A DNA stretch of 64,000 nt from Solirubrobacteraceae bacterium (GCA_016463765.1 JAEMQS010000001.1:80538-144537), one strand, 5' to 3'. Positions 49,003-58,681 are shown, counted from the stretch's first letter. Numbers and translations are program-made. Notes: generated from the sequence alone by a model not told the origin.

Positions 49003-50205
49003 TCAGTGGTGATGGTGGTGCCCCTCGTCCGAGGCGATGGCCTCCGACGGGAGCACGCGGGTCAGCATCACGGCGAGCGCGGTCGTCACCGGGACCGCGA
49101 GGATCAGCCCGATCGACCCCACGAGCATCCCGGTCAGCTCCTCGGCGACGGACTCGCGCTCGACGGCCTGCCCGAGGGTGGTGCGCTGGGTCTCGAAGAT
49201 CAGGAGGATCGGCAGCGCGGCGCCGACGTACGCGAAGACGAGCGTGTTGACCGTCGCCGACAGGTGGTCCCGGCCGACCCGCATCGCCTCGCTGAAGAGC
49301 GTCGCGAAGGACTGCACGGGGTTTGCCCGCCGGAGCGCCACCACCGTTGACGCCTGGCTGACGCACACGTCGTCGAGCACCCCGAGTGCGGCGATCACGA
49401 TGCCCGCGAGGACGAGGCCCGACAGCGACAGCCGCGCCGTCTCCTGCCCGGACAGCAGAAGGGTCGACTCCTCCGACGAGAAGCCCGTGAGGTGTGCGCT
49501 CTCGACCATGAAGACCGCGAGCAGCGCGATGACGAGCAGGGCGCCCGCGGCTCCCAGCGCCGCCGCGAGACTCGTCGGGGCGATCCCGTGGGTCAGCCCC
49601 AACGTGGCCAGGATCACCGCCATGCCGCCAACGATCGCGACGAGGAGCGGCGGCGAACCCTCGAGGATCGCCGGGACGATGAAGTTCAGCACGACGAGCA
49701 GGCTGAGCCCGAGGCCGATGAGCGACAGCATCCCCTTCAGCCGGCCGAGCGCGATGACGAGGCCGGCGAAGACGAGCGCCAGGATCCCGACCGACCCGCC
49801 CCGCTCGAAGTCGCTGAACGCGTAGGCCTCGATCCCGCCCGCCTCGGGGTCGGCACTCGGCACATCGGGCGAGTTGGGGAACACCCGGATGCGGTCGCCC
49901 GCCTCGACCTCCGGGGCGGCGTCCACGCCGGGCAGCGTCAGCGGCACCGTCCGCCCGTCGTCGATGCCGCTCAGCACGCGGATGGTCAGCACCTGGCACG
50001 GCACGTCGCTCTGCGTCAGCGCGCACGACTCTCGCCGGACCTCGAGGACCTCGGCGCGCTCAGCACTGCCGGCCACCGCGGACGCGACGGTGACGTCCCC
50101 ACTGGGCCACAGGGCGACCATCCCCGCGATGACGGCGATGACCAGCGCCGCGACGGCGCCCAGCACCACGCGGCCGGAGCGGGACTGCAGCAACTCGCGG
50201 TTCAC
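49003..50205 (-). CDS. YibE/F family membrane protein with C-terminal poly-His
   Basis: 400 aa. An N-terminal helix, then an exposed beta domain (~45-125, with QVLTIRVLSGIDDGRTVPLTLPG), then about seven membrane helices with the family stretch LGVLDDVCVSQASTVVALRRANP and FAYVGAALPILLIFE. The protein ends in EGHHHHH, a natural run of five His that could bind metal. Function of YibE/F is not established. It lies 24 bases upstream of the Fur-family gene on the same strand, suggesting one transcript. Confidence 0.85.
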   Translation of the reverse strand: MNRELLQSRSGRVVLGAVAALVIAVIAGMVALWPSGDVTVASAVAGSAERAEVLEVRRESCALTQSDVPCQVLTIRVLSGIDDGRTVPLTLPGVDAAPEVEAGDRIRVFPNSPDVPSADPEAGGIEAYAFSDFERGGSVGILALVFAGLVIALGRLKGMLSLIGLGLSLLVVLNFIVPAILEGSPPLLVAIVGGMAVILATLGLTHGIAPTSLAAALGAAGALLVIALLAVFMVESAHLTGFSSEESTLLLSGQETARLSLSGLVLAGIVIAALGVLDDVCVSQASTVVALRRANPVQSFATLFSEAMRVGRDHLSATVNTLVFAYVGAALPILLIFETQRTTLGQAVERESVAEELTGMLVGSIGLILAVPVTTALAVMLTRVLPSEAIASDEGHHHHH

Positions 50206-50251
50206 GGCCGGGCATGGTGCCAGGCCGCGCGGCGGGGCGACGGGCGGGTGG

Positions 50252-50590
50252 TCAGGCGGCGACGGGCGCCGCGGCGTCGGCGCACACGCCGCCGAGCCAC
50301 CGCTCGCCGTACTCGCGCATGCCGTCGACGATCGGCAGCAGCGCGAGGCCCTTCTCCGTCAGCGCGTACTCGACGCGCGGCGGGACCTCGGGGTACGTGT
50401 GGCGCTCGACGATGCCCTCCTCCTCGAGCGCGCGCAGGCGCAGCGAGAGGGTGCGCGGGCTGATGCCGGCGAGGGAGCGCTCGAGCTCACAGAAGCGCGA
50501 GCGCCCCTCGGCCAGGTCACGCACCAGCAGAAGCGTCCACTTGCCGCAGACGATCTCGGCGGTCAGACAGACCGGGCAATCGGGGTCCAT
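50252..50590 (-). CDS. HxlR-family transcriptional regulator
   Basis: 112 aa from ATG 50590. It begins MDPDCPVCLTAEIVCGKWTLLLVRDL, then FCELERSLAGISPRTLSLRLRALEEEGIVER, the winged-helix core of HxlR proteins. The N-terminal CPVC pair and a third Cys suggest redox or electrophile sensing, as known for several family members. A leaderless -10 element lies 8 bases upstream. Its target is unknown; the AIM24 gene upstream is transcribed the same way. Confidence 0.92.
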   Translation of the reverse strand: MDPDCPVCLTAEIVCGKWTLLLVRDLAEGRSRFCELERSLAGISPRTLSLRLRALEEEGIVERHTYPEVPPRVEYALTEKGLALLPIVDGMREYGERWLGGVCADAAAPVAA

Positions 50591-50598
50591 GCCCCAAG

Positions 50599-50604
50599 AC
50601 TTTA
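50599..50604 (-). promoter_or_regulatory. -10 element TAAAGT, leaderless promoter of the HxlR gene
   Basis: Read leftward, TTGTAAAGT ends 8 bases before ATG 50590, with no ribosome binding site. Confidence 0.5.
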
Positions 50605-50619
50605 CAAGATGAAGTGCCG

Positions 50620-51327
50620 TCAGCCGCCCAGGTTGCCCAGGAGCCCACCACTGCCACCCGAGGTCGGCACGCCGGTGATCCGGCCCTCCGACGGCTGCAC
50701 GAGCACCCAACCCTGCCCGGAGAACGCCATCTGCACCGTCTCCCCCGAGCTCTTGCCCATGAGGTTCTTCATCTTGAAGTCCGTCTTGATCGACGTCGAC
50801 ACGCCCGAGGACCACGTGACCGCGGCCTGCGCGTCGGCGAAGGTCGGCGCCTGCGCGACGTTGAGCAGGACCGGCGGGCCGTCGGTGAGGATCGCCACCC
50901 AGCCCGTCCCGGCGAGCGCCATGTTGTAGAGGCCGCCGCCCATCATCGAGCTCGCCCCCTGGACCCGCTCGATGTCCCAGTCGATGCCCGCGTCGAAGGC
51001 CAGGACGTTCGGGCCGTTGACCGTGACCTTGTCGTTCTCGAGGTAGATGAGGTGGATGTCCTGGGCGGTGTCCGCCAGGAACACCTCACCGGTGCCGGTG
51101 ACCTTCATGAGGGTCGTGCCCTCGCCGGTGGCGGCCTTCTTCAGCATCTTGCCGAGACCGCCCGATCCGGCGTGCTCGAAGGTGACGTCGCCCTGGTAGG
51201 CCACCATCGATCCGGCCTTGGCCTGCACGGTCACGGCGTCGAGCCGGACCTTGAGCAGCTTGGAGTTCTGCAACGTGAACGCCTCGGTCGCGGTCGTCTC
51301 GTTGAACTGCGCCAGCGTGGTCTGCAT
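50620..51327 (-). CDS. AIM24 family protein
   Basis: 235 aa, start ATG 51327 with AAAGGA 10 bases upstream. The beta-rich AIM24/TRAP-like fold is seen in SKLLKVRLDAVTVQAKAGSMVAYQGDVTFEH, GTGEVFLADTAQDIHLIYLEND and GWVAILTDGPPVLL. The C-terminal SGQGWVLVQPSEG closes the fold, followed by a Gly-rich tail. Function of bacterial members is unknown. Probably cytoplasmic or envelope-associated. Confidence 0.88.
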   Translation of the reverse strand: MQTTLAQFNETTATEAFTLQNSKLLKVRLDAVTVQAKAGSMVAYQGDVTFEHAGSGGLGKMLKKAATGEGTTLMKVTGTGEVFLADTAQDIHLIYLENDKVTVNGPNVLAFDAGIDWDIERVQGASSMMGGGLYNMALAGTGWVAILTDGPPVLLNVAQAPTFADAQAAVTWSSGVSTSIKTDFKMKNLMGKSSGETVQMAFSGQGWVLVQPSEGRITGVPTSGGSGGLLGNLGG

Positions 51328-51464
51328 GGCCGTCGTGTCGTCCTTTCGAAGGAGCTTGTGGGGGGTCTGTCGCCACCTTGCCGCATCGGCGGCGCGGAGC
51401 GCAACCGCTCAACGGTGCGACGCGGGAAAAGTGACGCGAGGCGCGGACGACCCGCGCCGGCAGG

Positions 51465-52862
51465 TCAGGCCGCGCGCGACCCGGGAGGCGCCTGCGACAT
51501 GCCGGGAGGGGCCGTCGACGTGCCCGGCAGCGGGACCGTCGCGGCGTTCCCCACGGGCACGGAGTGCGCCGGAACGGGCGGGGGCGCCGCCTGCATGGGT
51601 GCGGGTGCGGGTGCGGGCGCGGGCGCCGGAGCGGGAGCCGGTGGCGGCGCCGCCGACACCGGCGGGGCCGACACGGCCGGAGCGGGCTGTGCCGCCGGGC
51701 CGCTCATGCCCCCACCGGGACGGCGCGGGTCGCCCTCGGAGGGGCCGCGCTCGAGCTCGGCCTCCCCCAGGTCGTCCATCGTCGTGCCCCGGCGGCCGTC
51801 GGCGGCCAGGAGCAACTTGAAGTCGTGCGGGCTCGTCGCCGCCTTCATGGCCTCGTCGACGCTGACGCGACCCGCCTTCACGTGGGCGAACAGCGCCTGG
51901 TCGAAGGTCTGCATCCCGTAGTAGCCGCCCTCGGTGATGACCTCGCCGAGCTTGCCGGTCTGCTCGGGGTCGAGCACCATGTCGCGCACGCGGCCGGTCA
52001 TCCGCAGGACCTCACAGGTCGCGGCCCGGCCGCCGTCCACGGTCTTGACGAGGCGCTGCGAGATGATCGCCTTCAGCGTGCCGGCGATCATCGCCCGCGC
52101 CTGCTGGTGCTGGTGCGGCGGGAAGAAGTCGATGATCCGGTTGATCGTCTCCGTCGCGTCGACGGTGTGCAGCGTGCTGAAGACGAGGTGGCCGGTCTCC
52201 GCGGCCGACAGCGCCGTCTGCACCGTCTCCTCGTCGCGCATCTCGCCGATGAGGATGACGTCCGGGTCCTGGCGCAGCACGCGGCGCAGCGCGCGCTTGA
52301 ACGACTGCGTGTCCATCCCGACCTCGCGCTGGTTGATCAGCGCCCGGTGGTCCTTGTGCAGGAACTCGATCGGGTCCTCGATCGTCACGACGTGCTTGGA
52401 GTAGCTGCGGTTGATGTGGTCGATCATCGACGCGAGCGTCGTCGACTTGCCGGAGCCGGTCGTGCCCGTGACGAGCACGATGCCGCGCTCCTCGTCGGCG
52501 ATGTCGCGCATGACGGCGGGCAGCTGGAGCTCGTCGAGCGTGCGGATCTCGAACGGGATGGCGCGAGCGACGATGCTGCACGTGCCGCGCTGCTGGAAGG
52601 CGTTGACGCGGAACCGGCCCACGCCGGTCATGGCGAACGAGAAGTCGACTTCGTGCTCGGTCGCGAACTCCTCGAGCTTGGTGGCGTCGCGCAGCATGTG
52701 CCGCACGGCCCCCTCGGTGTCGGCCGGGGTCAGCGCCTCGGCGCCCGGCAGCGGGACGAGCTCGCCGTTCAGGCGGAGGCGGGGCTCGGTGTAGGCCCGC
52801 AGGTGGAGGTCCGAGCCGCCCGTTGCCACGAGCTCCCGGAGCGCAGTCTCGACGTCGAACAC
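51465..52862 (-). CDS. pilT: PilT-type twitching-motility ATPase with Pro/Ala-rich tail
   Basis: 465 aa. N-terminal PilT domain (ATGGSDLHLRAYTEPRLRLNGEL), Walker A GTTGSGKSTT (about 130-139), Asp box TIEDPIEFLH, Walker B DVILIGEMRDEET and His box TGHLVFSTLHTVDATETINR. These mark the retraction ATPase of type IV pili. From about residue 385 the protein has a low-complexity tail of repeated Ala-Pro. No pilin or other pil gene is in view, so it is an orphan here. The start follows a 154-base region shared with the divergent GGDEF-EAL gene. Confidence 0.93.
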   Translation of the reverse strand: MFDVETALRELVATGGSDLHLRAYTEPRLRLNGELVPLPGAEALTPADTEGAVRHMLRDATKLEEFATEHEVDFSFAMTGVGRFRVNAFQQRGTCSIVARAIPFEIRTLDELQLPAVMRDIADEERGIVLVTGTTGSGKSTTLASMIDHINRSYSKHVVTIEDPIEFLHKDHRALINQREVGMDTQSFKRALRRVLRQDPDVILIGEMRDEETVQTALSAAETGHLVFSTLHTVDATETINRIIDFFPPHQHQQARAMIAGTLKAIISQRLVKTVDGGRAATCEVLRMTGRVRDMVLDPEQTGKLGEVITEGGYYGMQTFDQALFAHVKAGRVSVDEAMKAATSPHDFKLLLAADGRRGTTMDDLGEAELERGPSEGDPRRPGGGMSGPAAQPAPAVSAPPVSAAPPPAPAPAPAPAPAPAPMQAAPPPVPAHSVPVGNAATVPLPGTSTAPPGMSQAPPGSRAA

Positions 52863-53016
52863 GTTGGTGGCGTCGGCACCCGGAGGACCATGCTTGACCC
52901 GGGGGCAAACGGCGTGGACGGGCGGCCGGTAGAGGGGACACGCGCGTACCCGATTCGCTCAGGTTCCAGGTGCTTCGCTCAAGCACCCTCCTAAATGTTC
53001 CGATGTACGCGTAGGA

Positions 53017-55737
53017 ATGGACGACCTGACCCTGCCCGCTTGGAGTCCTCGCCGCCGTGCTGTCGCGTCCGCGCTCGTCGCCGCGATGGTCGTGTCGCTG
53101 GCCGTGCTCGCCGTCGGCGGCACGACGATGGCCCGCGTCGTCGCCGCCGCGGGCATCACGATCGTCGCGGTCGCCGGCGCCCTGCTCGTCCGGGCGACCA
53201 GCCGCGACCAGCTGCGCGCGGTGCGGCACGCCCGTGCCGCGGAGAGCCGGCTGCGGGCGAGCGAGTCCCGGTACCGCGGGCTCATGACCAACGTCCCCGT
53301 CGGCGTCTTCCTCGCCGACGGCGCAGGAGAGCTGCAGTACGTCAACGACACCTGGTGCGACCTGACCGGCCTGACCCCGGGCCGCGCTCTGGGCCGCGGC
53401 TGGCTGCAGGCCGTGCACCCCGACGACCGCGAGCGCATCTCGTCGTCCTGGTACGTCACGACCCCCGACGAGCGGGAGTTCCGCGGCGAGCTGCGCATCG
53501 GCGATCCCGCGTCGGGCGACCCGATCCGCCACGTCCTCGTCGAGACCGAGCACATCGAGGACGCGGGCGGCGGCGAGCCCGGCATCATGGGCACGGTCGT
53601 CGACGTCACCGAGCGCCGCCGCGCCGAAGAGCTGCTGCGCGACTCCGAGCGGCGCCACCGCCTCATCAGCGCGAACCTCCCCGGGGCCGTCGTGGCGATC
53701 CTCGACCACGACCTGCGCATCACCCTGCTGGAGGGCGAGATCGCCGAGTCGGCGTTCGACCCCGACGCCCTGATCTTCGAGCCCGTCACGATGCTCGCCG
53801 GCCCCGAGGACGCCGCCGCGCTCGCCGCGGCCGCCGAGGGCGCGCTGCGCGGCATCGACGCGACGGTGGAGCTCGACAGCGACCGCCTCGGCCGCACCCT
53901 GGAGATCCACCTCGGTCCGTACCGCGACGAGCTGGGCGAGATCCTCGGTGTGCTGCTCGTCGGCACGGACGTCACGACGCAGCGTCTCGCCGACGCCGCC
54001 CTGCGCCACGCCGAGCGCCGCTTCCGTGCCGTCTTCGAAGAGGCGCCGATCGGCATCGCCGTCGTCGGCCTCGACGGGCGACTGCGCCAGGTCAACCGGG
54101 CGCTCACCGACATCACGGGCTACCGGCGATCCGAGCTCGAGCGCACCGCGCTGCACACGATCACCCACCCGGACGATCTCGACGCCAGCGGCGAGGCGCT
54201 CAGCGCGCTCGCCGACGGCCACACCGAGGCCCAGGAGGTCGAGCTGCGGTACCTGCACGCGACCGGCCACCCGGTGTGGGTGTCCATGCAGGCGACGCTC
54301 GTCCGCGACCCCGACGACCAGCCGGACTTCCTCATCATGCAGGTCCAGGACGTCACCGAACGCCGCCGGTTCGAGGACCGCCTGCGGCACATGGCCGACC
54401 ACGACCCGCTCACCGGGCTGCCGAACCGCCGCGCCTTCGAGGCCGCGCTCGAGGGCCAGGTCGAGCACGTCAAGCGCTACGGCCCCGCCGGCGCGCTGCT
54501 CGTCCTCGACCTCGACGGCTTCAAGTACGTCAACGACACGCTCGGCCACTCCGCCGGCGACGAGCTGCTCGTCAGCGTCGCCGCCGTCCTGCGCGAGCGG
54601 CTGCGCACCACGGACGTCCTCGCCCGCCTCGGCGGTGACGAATTCGCCGTCCTGCTGCCCCAGGGCCGCCGCGACGAGGCGTGGACCGTCGCCCAGGCGC
54701 TGGTCGAGGCGATCCGCAACCGCGCCGACCGCCTGCGCGGCGAGCTCGCCGGCCGGATCACCGCGTCGGTCGGCGTCGCGCTCTTCACCGACGACAAGAC
54801 CTCCTCCGAGGAGATGTTCGTCAACGCCGACCTCGCGATGTACGACGCGAAGGAAGCCGGCCGCAACCGCGTCTGCTTCTTCTCCGACGACGAGGAGGCG
54901 GAGTCCAAGATCAAGGCCCGCATGGAGTGGGTCGAGAAGATCGTCCAGGCGCTGGACGAGGACCGCTTCGTGCTGCACGCCCAGCCGATCGTCGACCTCC
55001 AGAAGATGGAGGTCGCCTGGCACGAGCTACTCATCCGCATGGTCGACGAGCAGGGCGAGCTCGTCCCGCCGGGCGCGTTCCTCTACGTCGCCGAGCGGTT
55101 CGACCTCATCCAGACCATCGACCGCATGGTCGTGCGCAAGGCCATCGAGTACATGGAGCGCGAGGGCCGCGCGGGCCGCCGGCTCCCGGTCAGCGTCAAC
55201 GTCTCGGGCCGGTCGCTCGGCGACCCCGAGCTGCTCGAGATCATCGAGGAGGACCTGGCGCGGGCCAAGCACGTCCATCCGCACGACCTCGTCCTCGAGG
55301 TCACGGAGACGGCCGCGGTCTCCGATATCCCGGCCGCCCGGATCTTCAGCGAGCGGCTGTCCGAACTGGGCTGCCGGCTGGCACTCGACGACTTCGGCGC
55401 GGGCTTCGGGTCGTTCTACTACCTCAAGCACCTCCCCTTCGACGTCCTGAAGATCGACGGCGAGTTCGTCCGCGGCTGCGCGACGAACCCGACGGACCGG
55501 CTGGTCATCAAGGCGCTCGTCGACATCGCCCGCGGCATGGGCAAGGTCACGGTCGCGGAGTTCGTCGGCGACGACGAGATCGTCCGGCTGCTCCTGCGCG
55601 AGGGCGTCGACCTCGGCCAGGGGTACCACCTCGGCAAGCCGCGCCCGCTGGAGGAGCTCCTCGGGCCGTACCCCGACGAGGACGCGCCGGTCGACTCGAC
55701 CGCCGACATCGTCGCCGACAAGTCCCGCGAGGCCTAG
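53017..55737 (+). CDS. PAS-PAS-PAS-GGDEF-EAL c-di-GMP signalling protein
   Basis: 906 aa. Two N-terminal membrane helices (about 15-60), three PAS domains (about 85-205, 206-325 and 335-455), a GGDEF domain with intact LGGDEF (539-543), and an EAL domain. The EAL signature reads ELL in AWHELLIRM (around 670), with VNVSGRSL, EVTETAA, LDDFGAGFGSF (~791), LKIDGEF and VAEFV all kept. Diguanylate cyclase activity is likely; phosphodiesterase activity is plausible despite A-to-L in EAL. It probably senses a signal through PAS and sets c-di-GMP, perhaps linked to the divergent PilT. Confidence 0.93.
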   Translation: MDDLTLPAWSPRRRAVASALVAAMVVSLAVLAVGGTTMARVVAAAGITIVAVAGALLVRATSRDQLRAVRHARAAESRLRASESRYRGLMTNVPVGVFLADGAGELQYVNDTWCDLTGLTPGRALGRGWLQAVHPDDRERISSSWYVTTPDEREFRGELRIGDPASGDPIRHVLVETEHIEDAGGGEPGIMGTVVDVTERRRAEELLRDSERRHRLISANLPGAVVAILDHDLRITLLEGEIAESAFDPDALIFEPVTMLAGPEDAAALAAAAEGALRGIDATVELDSDRLGRTLEIHLGPYRDELGEILGVLLVGTDVTTQRLADAALRHAERRFRAVFEEAPIGIAVVGLDGRLRQVNRALTDITGYRRSELERTALHTITHPDDLDASGEALSALADGHTEAQEVELRYLHATGHPVWVSMQATLVRDPDDQPDFLIMQVQDVTERRRFEDRLRHMADHDPLTGLPNRRAFEAALEGQVEHVKRYGPAGALLVLDLDGFKYVNDTLGHSAGDELLVSVAAVLRERLRTTDVLARLGGDEFAVLLPQGRRDEAWTVAQALVEAIRNRADRLRGELAGRITASVGVALFTDDKTSSEEMFVNADLAMYDAKEAGRNRVCFFSDDEEAESKIKARMEWVEKIVQALDEDRFVLHAQPIVDLQKMEVAWHELLIRMVDEQGELVPPGAFLYVAERFDLIQTIDRMVVRKAIEYMEREGRAGRRLPVSVNVSGRSLGDPELLEIIEEDLARAKHVHPHDLVLEVTETAAVSDIPAARIFSERLSELGCRLALDDFGAGFGSFYYLKHLPFDVLKIDGEFVRGCATNPTDRLVIKALVDIARGMGKVTVAEFVGDDEIVRLLLREGVDLGQGYHLGKPRPLEELLGPYPDEDAPVDSTADIVADKSREA

Positions 55738-55780
55738 CACTACCCGTCAGGCCGGTGTCCGTGCGAGGATGCCGCCCGGG

Positions 55781-57322
55781 ATGAGTGGAACGGCTGAGGG
55801 GACCGAGCAGTTGCTGGCCCGCCGGGCCCTTGCGCAGGAGCGCGAGGAGCAGGCCAAGGCCAAGCAGCACGAACGCGGCGGGCAGACCGCGCGAGAGCGG
55901 ATCGACCGCCTCCTGGACGACGGATCGTTCACCGAGGTCGACCGGTATCGCCGCGAGGCGCTCGGCCCGCCGGGGACCCCGCGACCCGAGGGCGACGCGG
56001 TCGTCACCGGCCACGGGACCGTCGACGGGCGCCCCGTCGCCGTGTACGCCCAGGACTTCACGGTCCTCGGCGGGTCCGTCAGCCTCACCGTCGGCCAGAA
56101 GGTCGCGAAGGTCATGGACCTCGCCGCGAAGAGCGGTATGCCGATCGTCGGCATCAACGACAGCGGCGGCGCCCGGATCCAGGGCGGCCTCGTGGCGCTC
56201 ACGGGCTACGGCGAGATCTTCCGTCGCAACGTCCAGTTCTCCGGGATGGTCCCGCAGCTGAGCCTCATGATGGGCCCGTGCGCGGGCGGCGCGGCCTACT
56301 CCCCCGCGATGACCGACTTCGTGCTCATGGTGCGCCAGAGCTCGTACATGTTCGTCACCGGTCCCGAGGTCATCCGCGCCGTCACCGGCGAGCGGGTCGA
56401 CGCGGAGACGCTCGGCGGCGCGGACACCCACGCGACCCGCTCGGGCGTCGCGCATCTGGCGGTCGACAGCGAGGACGAGTGCATCGAGGACGCGCAGGCG
56501 CTGCTGAGCTTCCTGCCGTCGAACTACCGCGAGCTGCCGCCGGATGTCCCGCCGGGAGAGGCCCCGGCCAACCACCGCGAGGTCGGCCGGATCATCCCGG
56601 ACGACCCGTCGCGCAGCTACGACATGCGCAAGGTCATCCGGGCGCTCGTCGACGACGAGGACTTCCTCGAGATCCAGCCCGAGTGGGCGACGACGATGAT
56701 CTGCGGCTTCGCCCGTCTCGACGGCATGGCGGTCGGCATCTACGGCAACCAGCCGATGGTGCGCGCCGGCGTCATCGACATCGACGCGTCGGAGAAGGCG
56801 TCGCGCTTCATCCGCACCTGCAACGCCTACAACGTGCCGCTCGTGTGCTTCGCCGACGTCCCCGGCTACCTCCCGGGCGTCGAGCAGGAGTGGGGCGGCA
56901 TCATCCGCCACGGGGCGAAGCTCATCTTCGCGTGGACCGAGGCGACGGTGCCGAAGCTCACGATCAACACCCGCAAGGCCTACGGCGGGGCGTACGGCGT
57001 GATGGGCGCCAAGCAGCTGCTGGGCGACGTCAACCTCGCGTGGCCGCAGGCGGAGCTCGCGGTCATGGGCGCCGAGGGCGCGGTCAGCGTGCTTGGGCGC
57101 AAGGAGCTCAAGGAGGCCGCTGACCCTGACGCGAAGCGCGCCGAACTGCTCGAGCGCTACCGCCGCGAGCTGCTGACCCCGTACCCGGCGGCCGAGCGTG
57201 GCTACGTCGATGACGTGATCGACCCGGCGGAGACCCGCGACAAGCTCATCGCCGCCTTGCACATGCTGCGGCCGAAGTATCAGCCGACGAGCGACCGCAA
57301 GCACAGCAACATCCCGCTGTAG
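55781..57322 (+). CDS. Acyl-CoA carboxylase beta (carboxyltransferase) subunit
   Basis: 513 aa from ATG 55781; a TANNNT-like GAGGAT lies 9 bases upstream. Both carboxyltransferase halves are present: INDSGGARIQGG, MGPCAGGAAYSPAMTDFVLM, then the ADTHATRSGVAH segment, and the C-terminal VPGYLPGVEQEWGGIIRHGAKLIFAW and RKAYGGAYGVMGAK. Closest to propionyl/acetyl-CoA carboxylase beta (PccB/AccD) chains of actinobacteria. It moves CO2 from biotin to acetyl- or propionyl-CoA; malonyl-CoA made by such enzymes feeds the FAS. The biotin-carrying alpha chain is not in the window. Confidence 0.95.
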   Translation: MSGTAEGTEQLLARRALAQEREEQAKAKQHERGGQTARERIDRLLDDGSFTEVDRYRREALGPPGTPRPEGDAVVTGHGTVDGRPVAVYAQDFTVLGGSVSLTVGQKVAKVMDLAAKSGMPIVGINDSGGARIQGGLVALTGYGEIFRRNVQFSGMVPQLSLMMGPCAGGAAYSPAMTDFVLMVRQSSYMFVTGPEVIRAVTGERVDAETLGGADTHATRSGVAHLAVDSEDECIEDAQALLSFLPSNYRELPPDVPPGEAPANHREVGRIIPDDPSRSYDMRKVIRALVDDEDFLEIQPEWATTMICGFARLDGMAVGIYGNQPMVRAGVIDIDASEKASRFIRTCNAYNVPLVCFADVPGYLPGVEQEWGGIIRHGAKLIFAWTEATVPKLTINTRKAYGGAYGVMGAKQLLGDVNLAWPQAELAVMGAEGAVSVLGRKELKEAADPDAKRAELLERYRRELLTPYPAAERGYVDDVIDPAETRDKLIAALHMLRPKYQPTSDRKHSNIPL

Positions 57323-57332
57323 CGCACCTCCG

Positions 57333-57360
57333 GCGCGTTTCGAATCTCATTCGAACGCGC
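57333..57360. repeat. Imperfect inverted repeat after the carboxylase gene
   Basis: GCGCGTTTCGAAT (57333-57345) pairs with ATTCGAACGCGC (57349-57360) with one bulged T and a 3-base loop. It is 10 bases after the carboxylase stop and 68 bases before the hydrolase start; terminator or operator are both possible. Confidence 0.5.
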
Positions 57361-57427
57361 TCTGGGAGCGTTGATCGTGAGATGCCCCGACCGCGGGGCA
57401 TTCCCTGTCCAACGCCCAGGAGGCATC

Positions 57428-58681
57428 GTGCTTCGACATGCCCTAGCGGTTGTCGCAGCGACCATCGTCGCGACGACCCTGTCCACCACCACCGCACAGG
57501 CGGCATGCGGCGGGGAGTTCCCCAACGCCGTCGCCGGCGCACCGCTCTGCCAGACCAACGAGATCACGTACGGCAACTCCAAGCTCAACTACACGCTGAC
57601 CGCGACGAACACGCCGGTCACCATGACGGAGCCGCTGTCCCTCCTGGCCATCAAGCCGGATCCCGTCGCGGCCAGCGCCACCGACCAGTTCGCCGCGGCG
57701 GACGCCCCCAACGGCCCCGGGCGCCCGGTCATCCTGTGGCTGCACGGCGGCGGCTTCGTGGCCGGCCAGAAGACCGACATGCAGCACTACGCGAAGTTCT
57801 TCGCCCGGTACGGCTTCGTCAGCGTCATGCCTGAGTACGACCTCCCGCCGCTGGGCGACTTCTACACCGACGGCGCGTGGTCCGTGCCGAACAAGCGCGC
57901 CACCAACCTGACGGTCGACAGCGTCTCGCAGTCGGCGCAGCGGGACATCCAGACCGCGGTCCGCCACCTCCGGGTGCGGTTCGAGGACTACGGCATCAAC
58001 CCGCACAGGATCTACGCCGTGGGCATGTCCTCGGGGGGCATCACGGCCGTCCGACTCGCCACGCGCGCCACGGACACCGACAAGCCCGGCCGCGACGTCA
58101 CGCCCGGCGCGTCCTCGCTGGTCTCCCACATCTCGGGCGCCGTCAGCATCGCGGGCAGCGAGTGCTTCGCAGGAGCCCCGACCTCGGTCCAGCTGTGGCC
58201 CTACCGCGCGCCCGCGGGCACGTGCACGGTCGACACGAACACCACCGGCAACGCGCCGTTCTGGATGCTGCACGGCAACTACGACCAGACGCTGAAGTAC
58301 GACTGGGCCCGCGCCGCCTGCCGCGCCTACCCGACGCAGTGCGGCGACAGCCGGTTCCACCTCTACAACCGCTACCCGATCAACGAGTCCGGCCCGGGGC
58401 ACAGCGACGGCTCGGTCGGGAACTGCACCCTGACGCCGACGATGTCGCAGGCCGTGGGCGGCGTGTGGTGGAACAACTACTTCGGCCTCCCGATCGACGT
58501 CTACCCCGGCGGCGACCATTTCTTCGCCGACCCCGGTTCCTGTGAGTCTCGTGCCGGTGTGACCTCCAGCGGCGCCGCCGCGGCAGGCACGTGGGCGAAC
58601 ATGAACGCTCCCGCCGATCGCCCCCGCACCGTGGCGTACCGGATCTGGCTCTCGCTGTACCCGCTCGCCAGCGCGCCGTAG
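57428..58681 (+). CDS. Secreted alpha/beta hydrolase (HSL/BD-FAE-like esterase)
   Basis: 417 aa from GTG 57428, with AGGAGG 5 bases upstream. Signal peptide ending TTTAQA. Oxyanion motif HGGGF (about 106-110), nucleophile elbow GMSSGG (about 198-203), and a late His in GGDHFFAD. Eight or so cysteines in the mature protein suggest disulfides. It is likely an extracellular esterase; substrate unknown. A hairpin follows, then two TetR regulators on the same strand. Confidence 0.88.
   Translation: MLRHALAVVAATIVATTLSTTTAQAACGGEFPNAVAGAPLCQTNEITYGNSKLNYTLTATNTPVTMTEPLSLLAIKPDPVAASATDQFAAADAPNGPGRPVILWLHGGGFVAGQKTDMQHYAKFFARYGFVSVMPEYDLPPLGDFYTDGAWSVPNKRATNLTVDSVSQSAQRDIQTAVRHLRVRFEDYGINPHRIYAVGMSSGGITAVRLATRATDTDKPGRDVTPGASSLVSHISGAVSIAGSECFAGAPTSVQLWPYRAPAGTCTVDTNTTGNAPFWMLHGNYDQTLKYDWARAACRAYPTQCGDSRFHLYNRYPINESGPGHSDGSVGNCTLTPTMSQAVGGVWWNNYFGLPIDVYPGGDHFFADPGSCESRAGVTSSGAAAAGTWANMNAPADRPRTVAYRIWLSLYPLASAP

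Noticed and set aside
51590..51650. GCGGGC-type tandem repeat as a possible minisatellite
   Set aside because: It encodes the Ala-Pro tail of the PilT-like protein in frame; simple coding low complexity.
52012..55023. Leftward open frame of about 1000 codons across pilT and the GGDEF gene
   Set aside because: It runs antisense through GGDEF/EAL and out of frame through pilT, both of which have clear motifs; no domain of its own.
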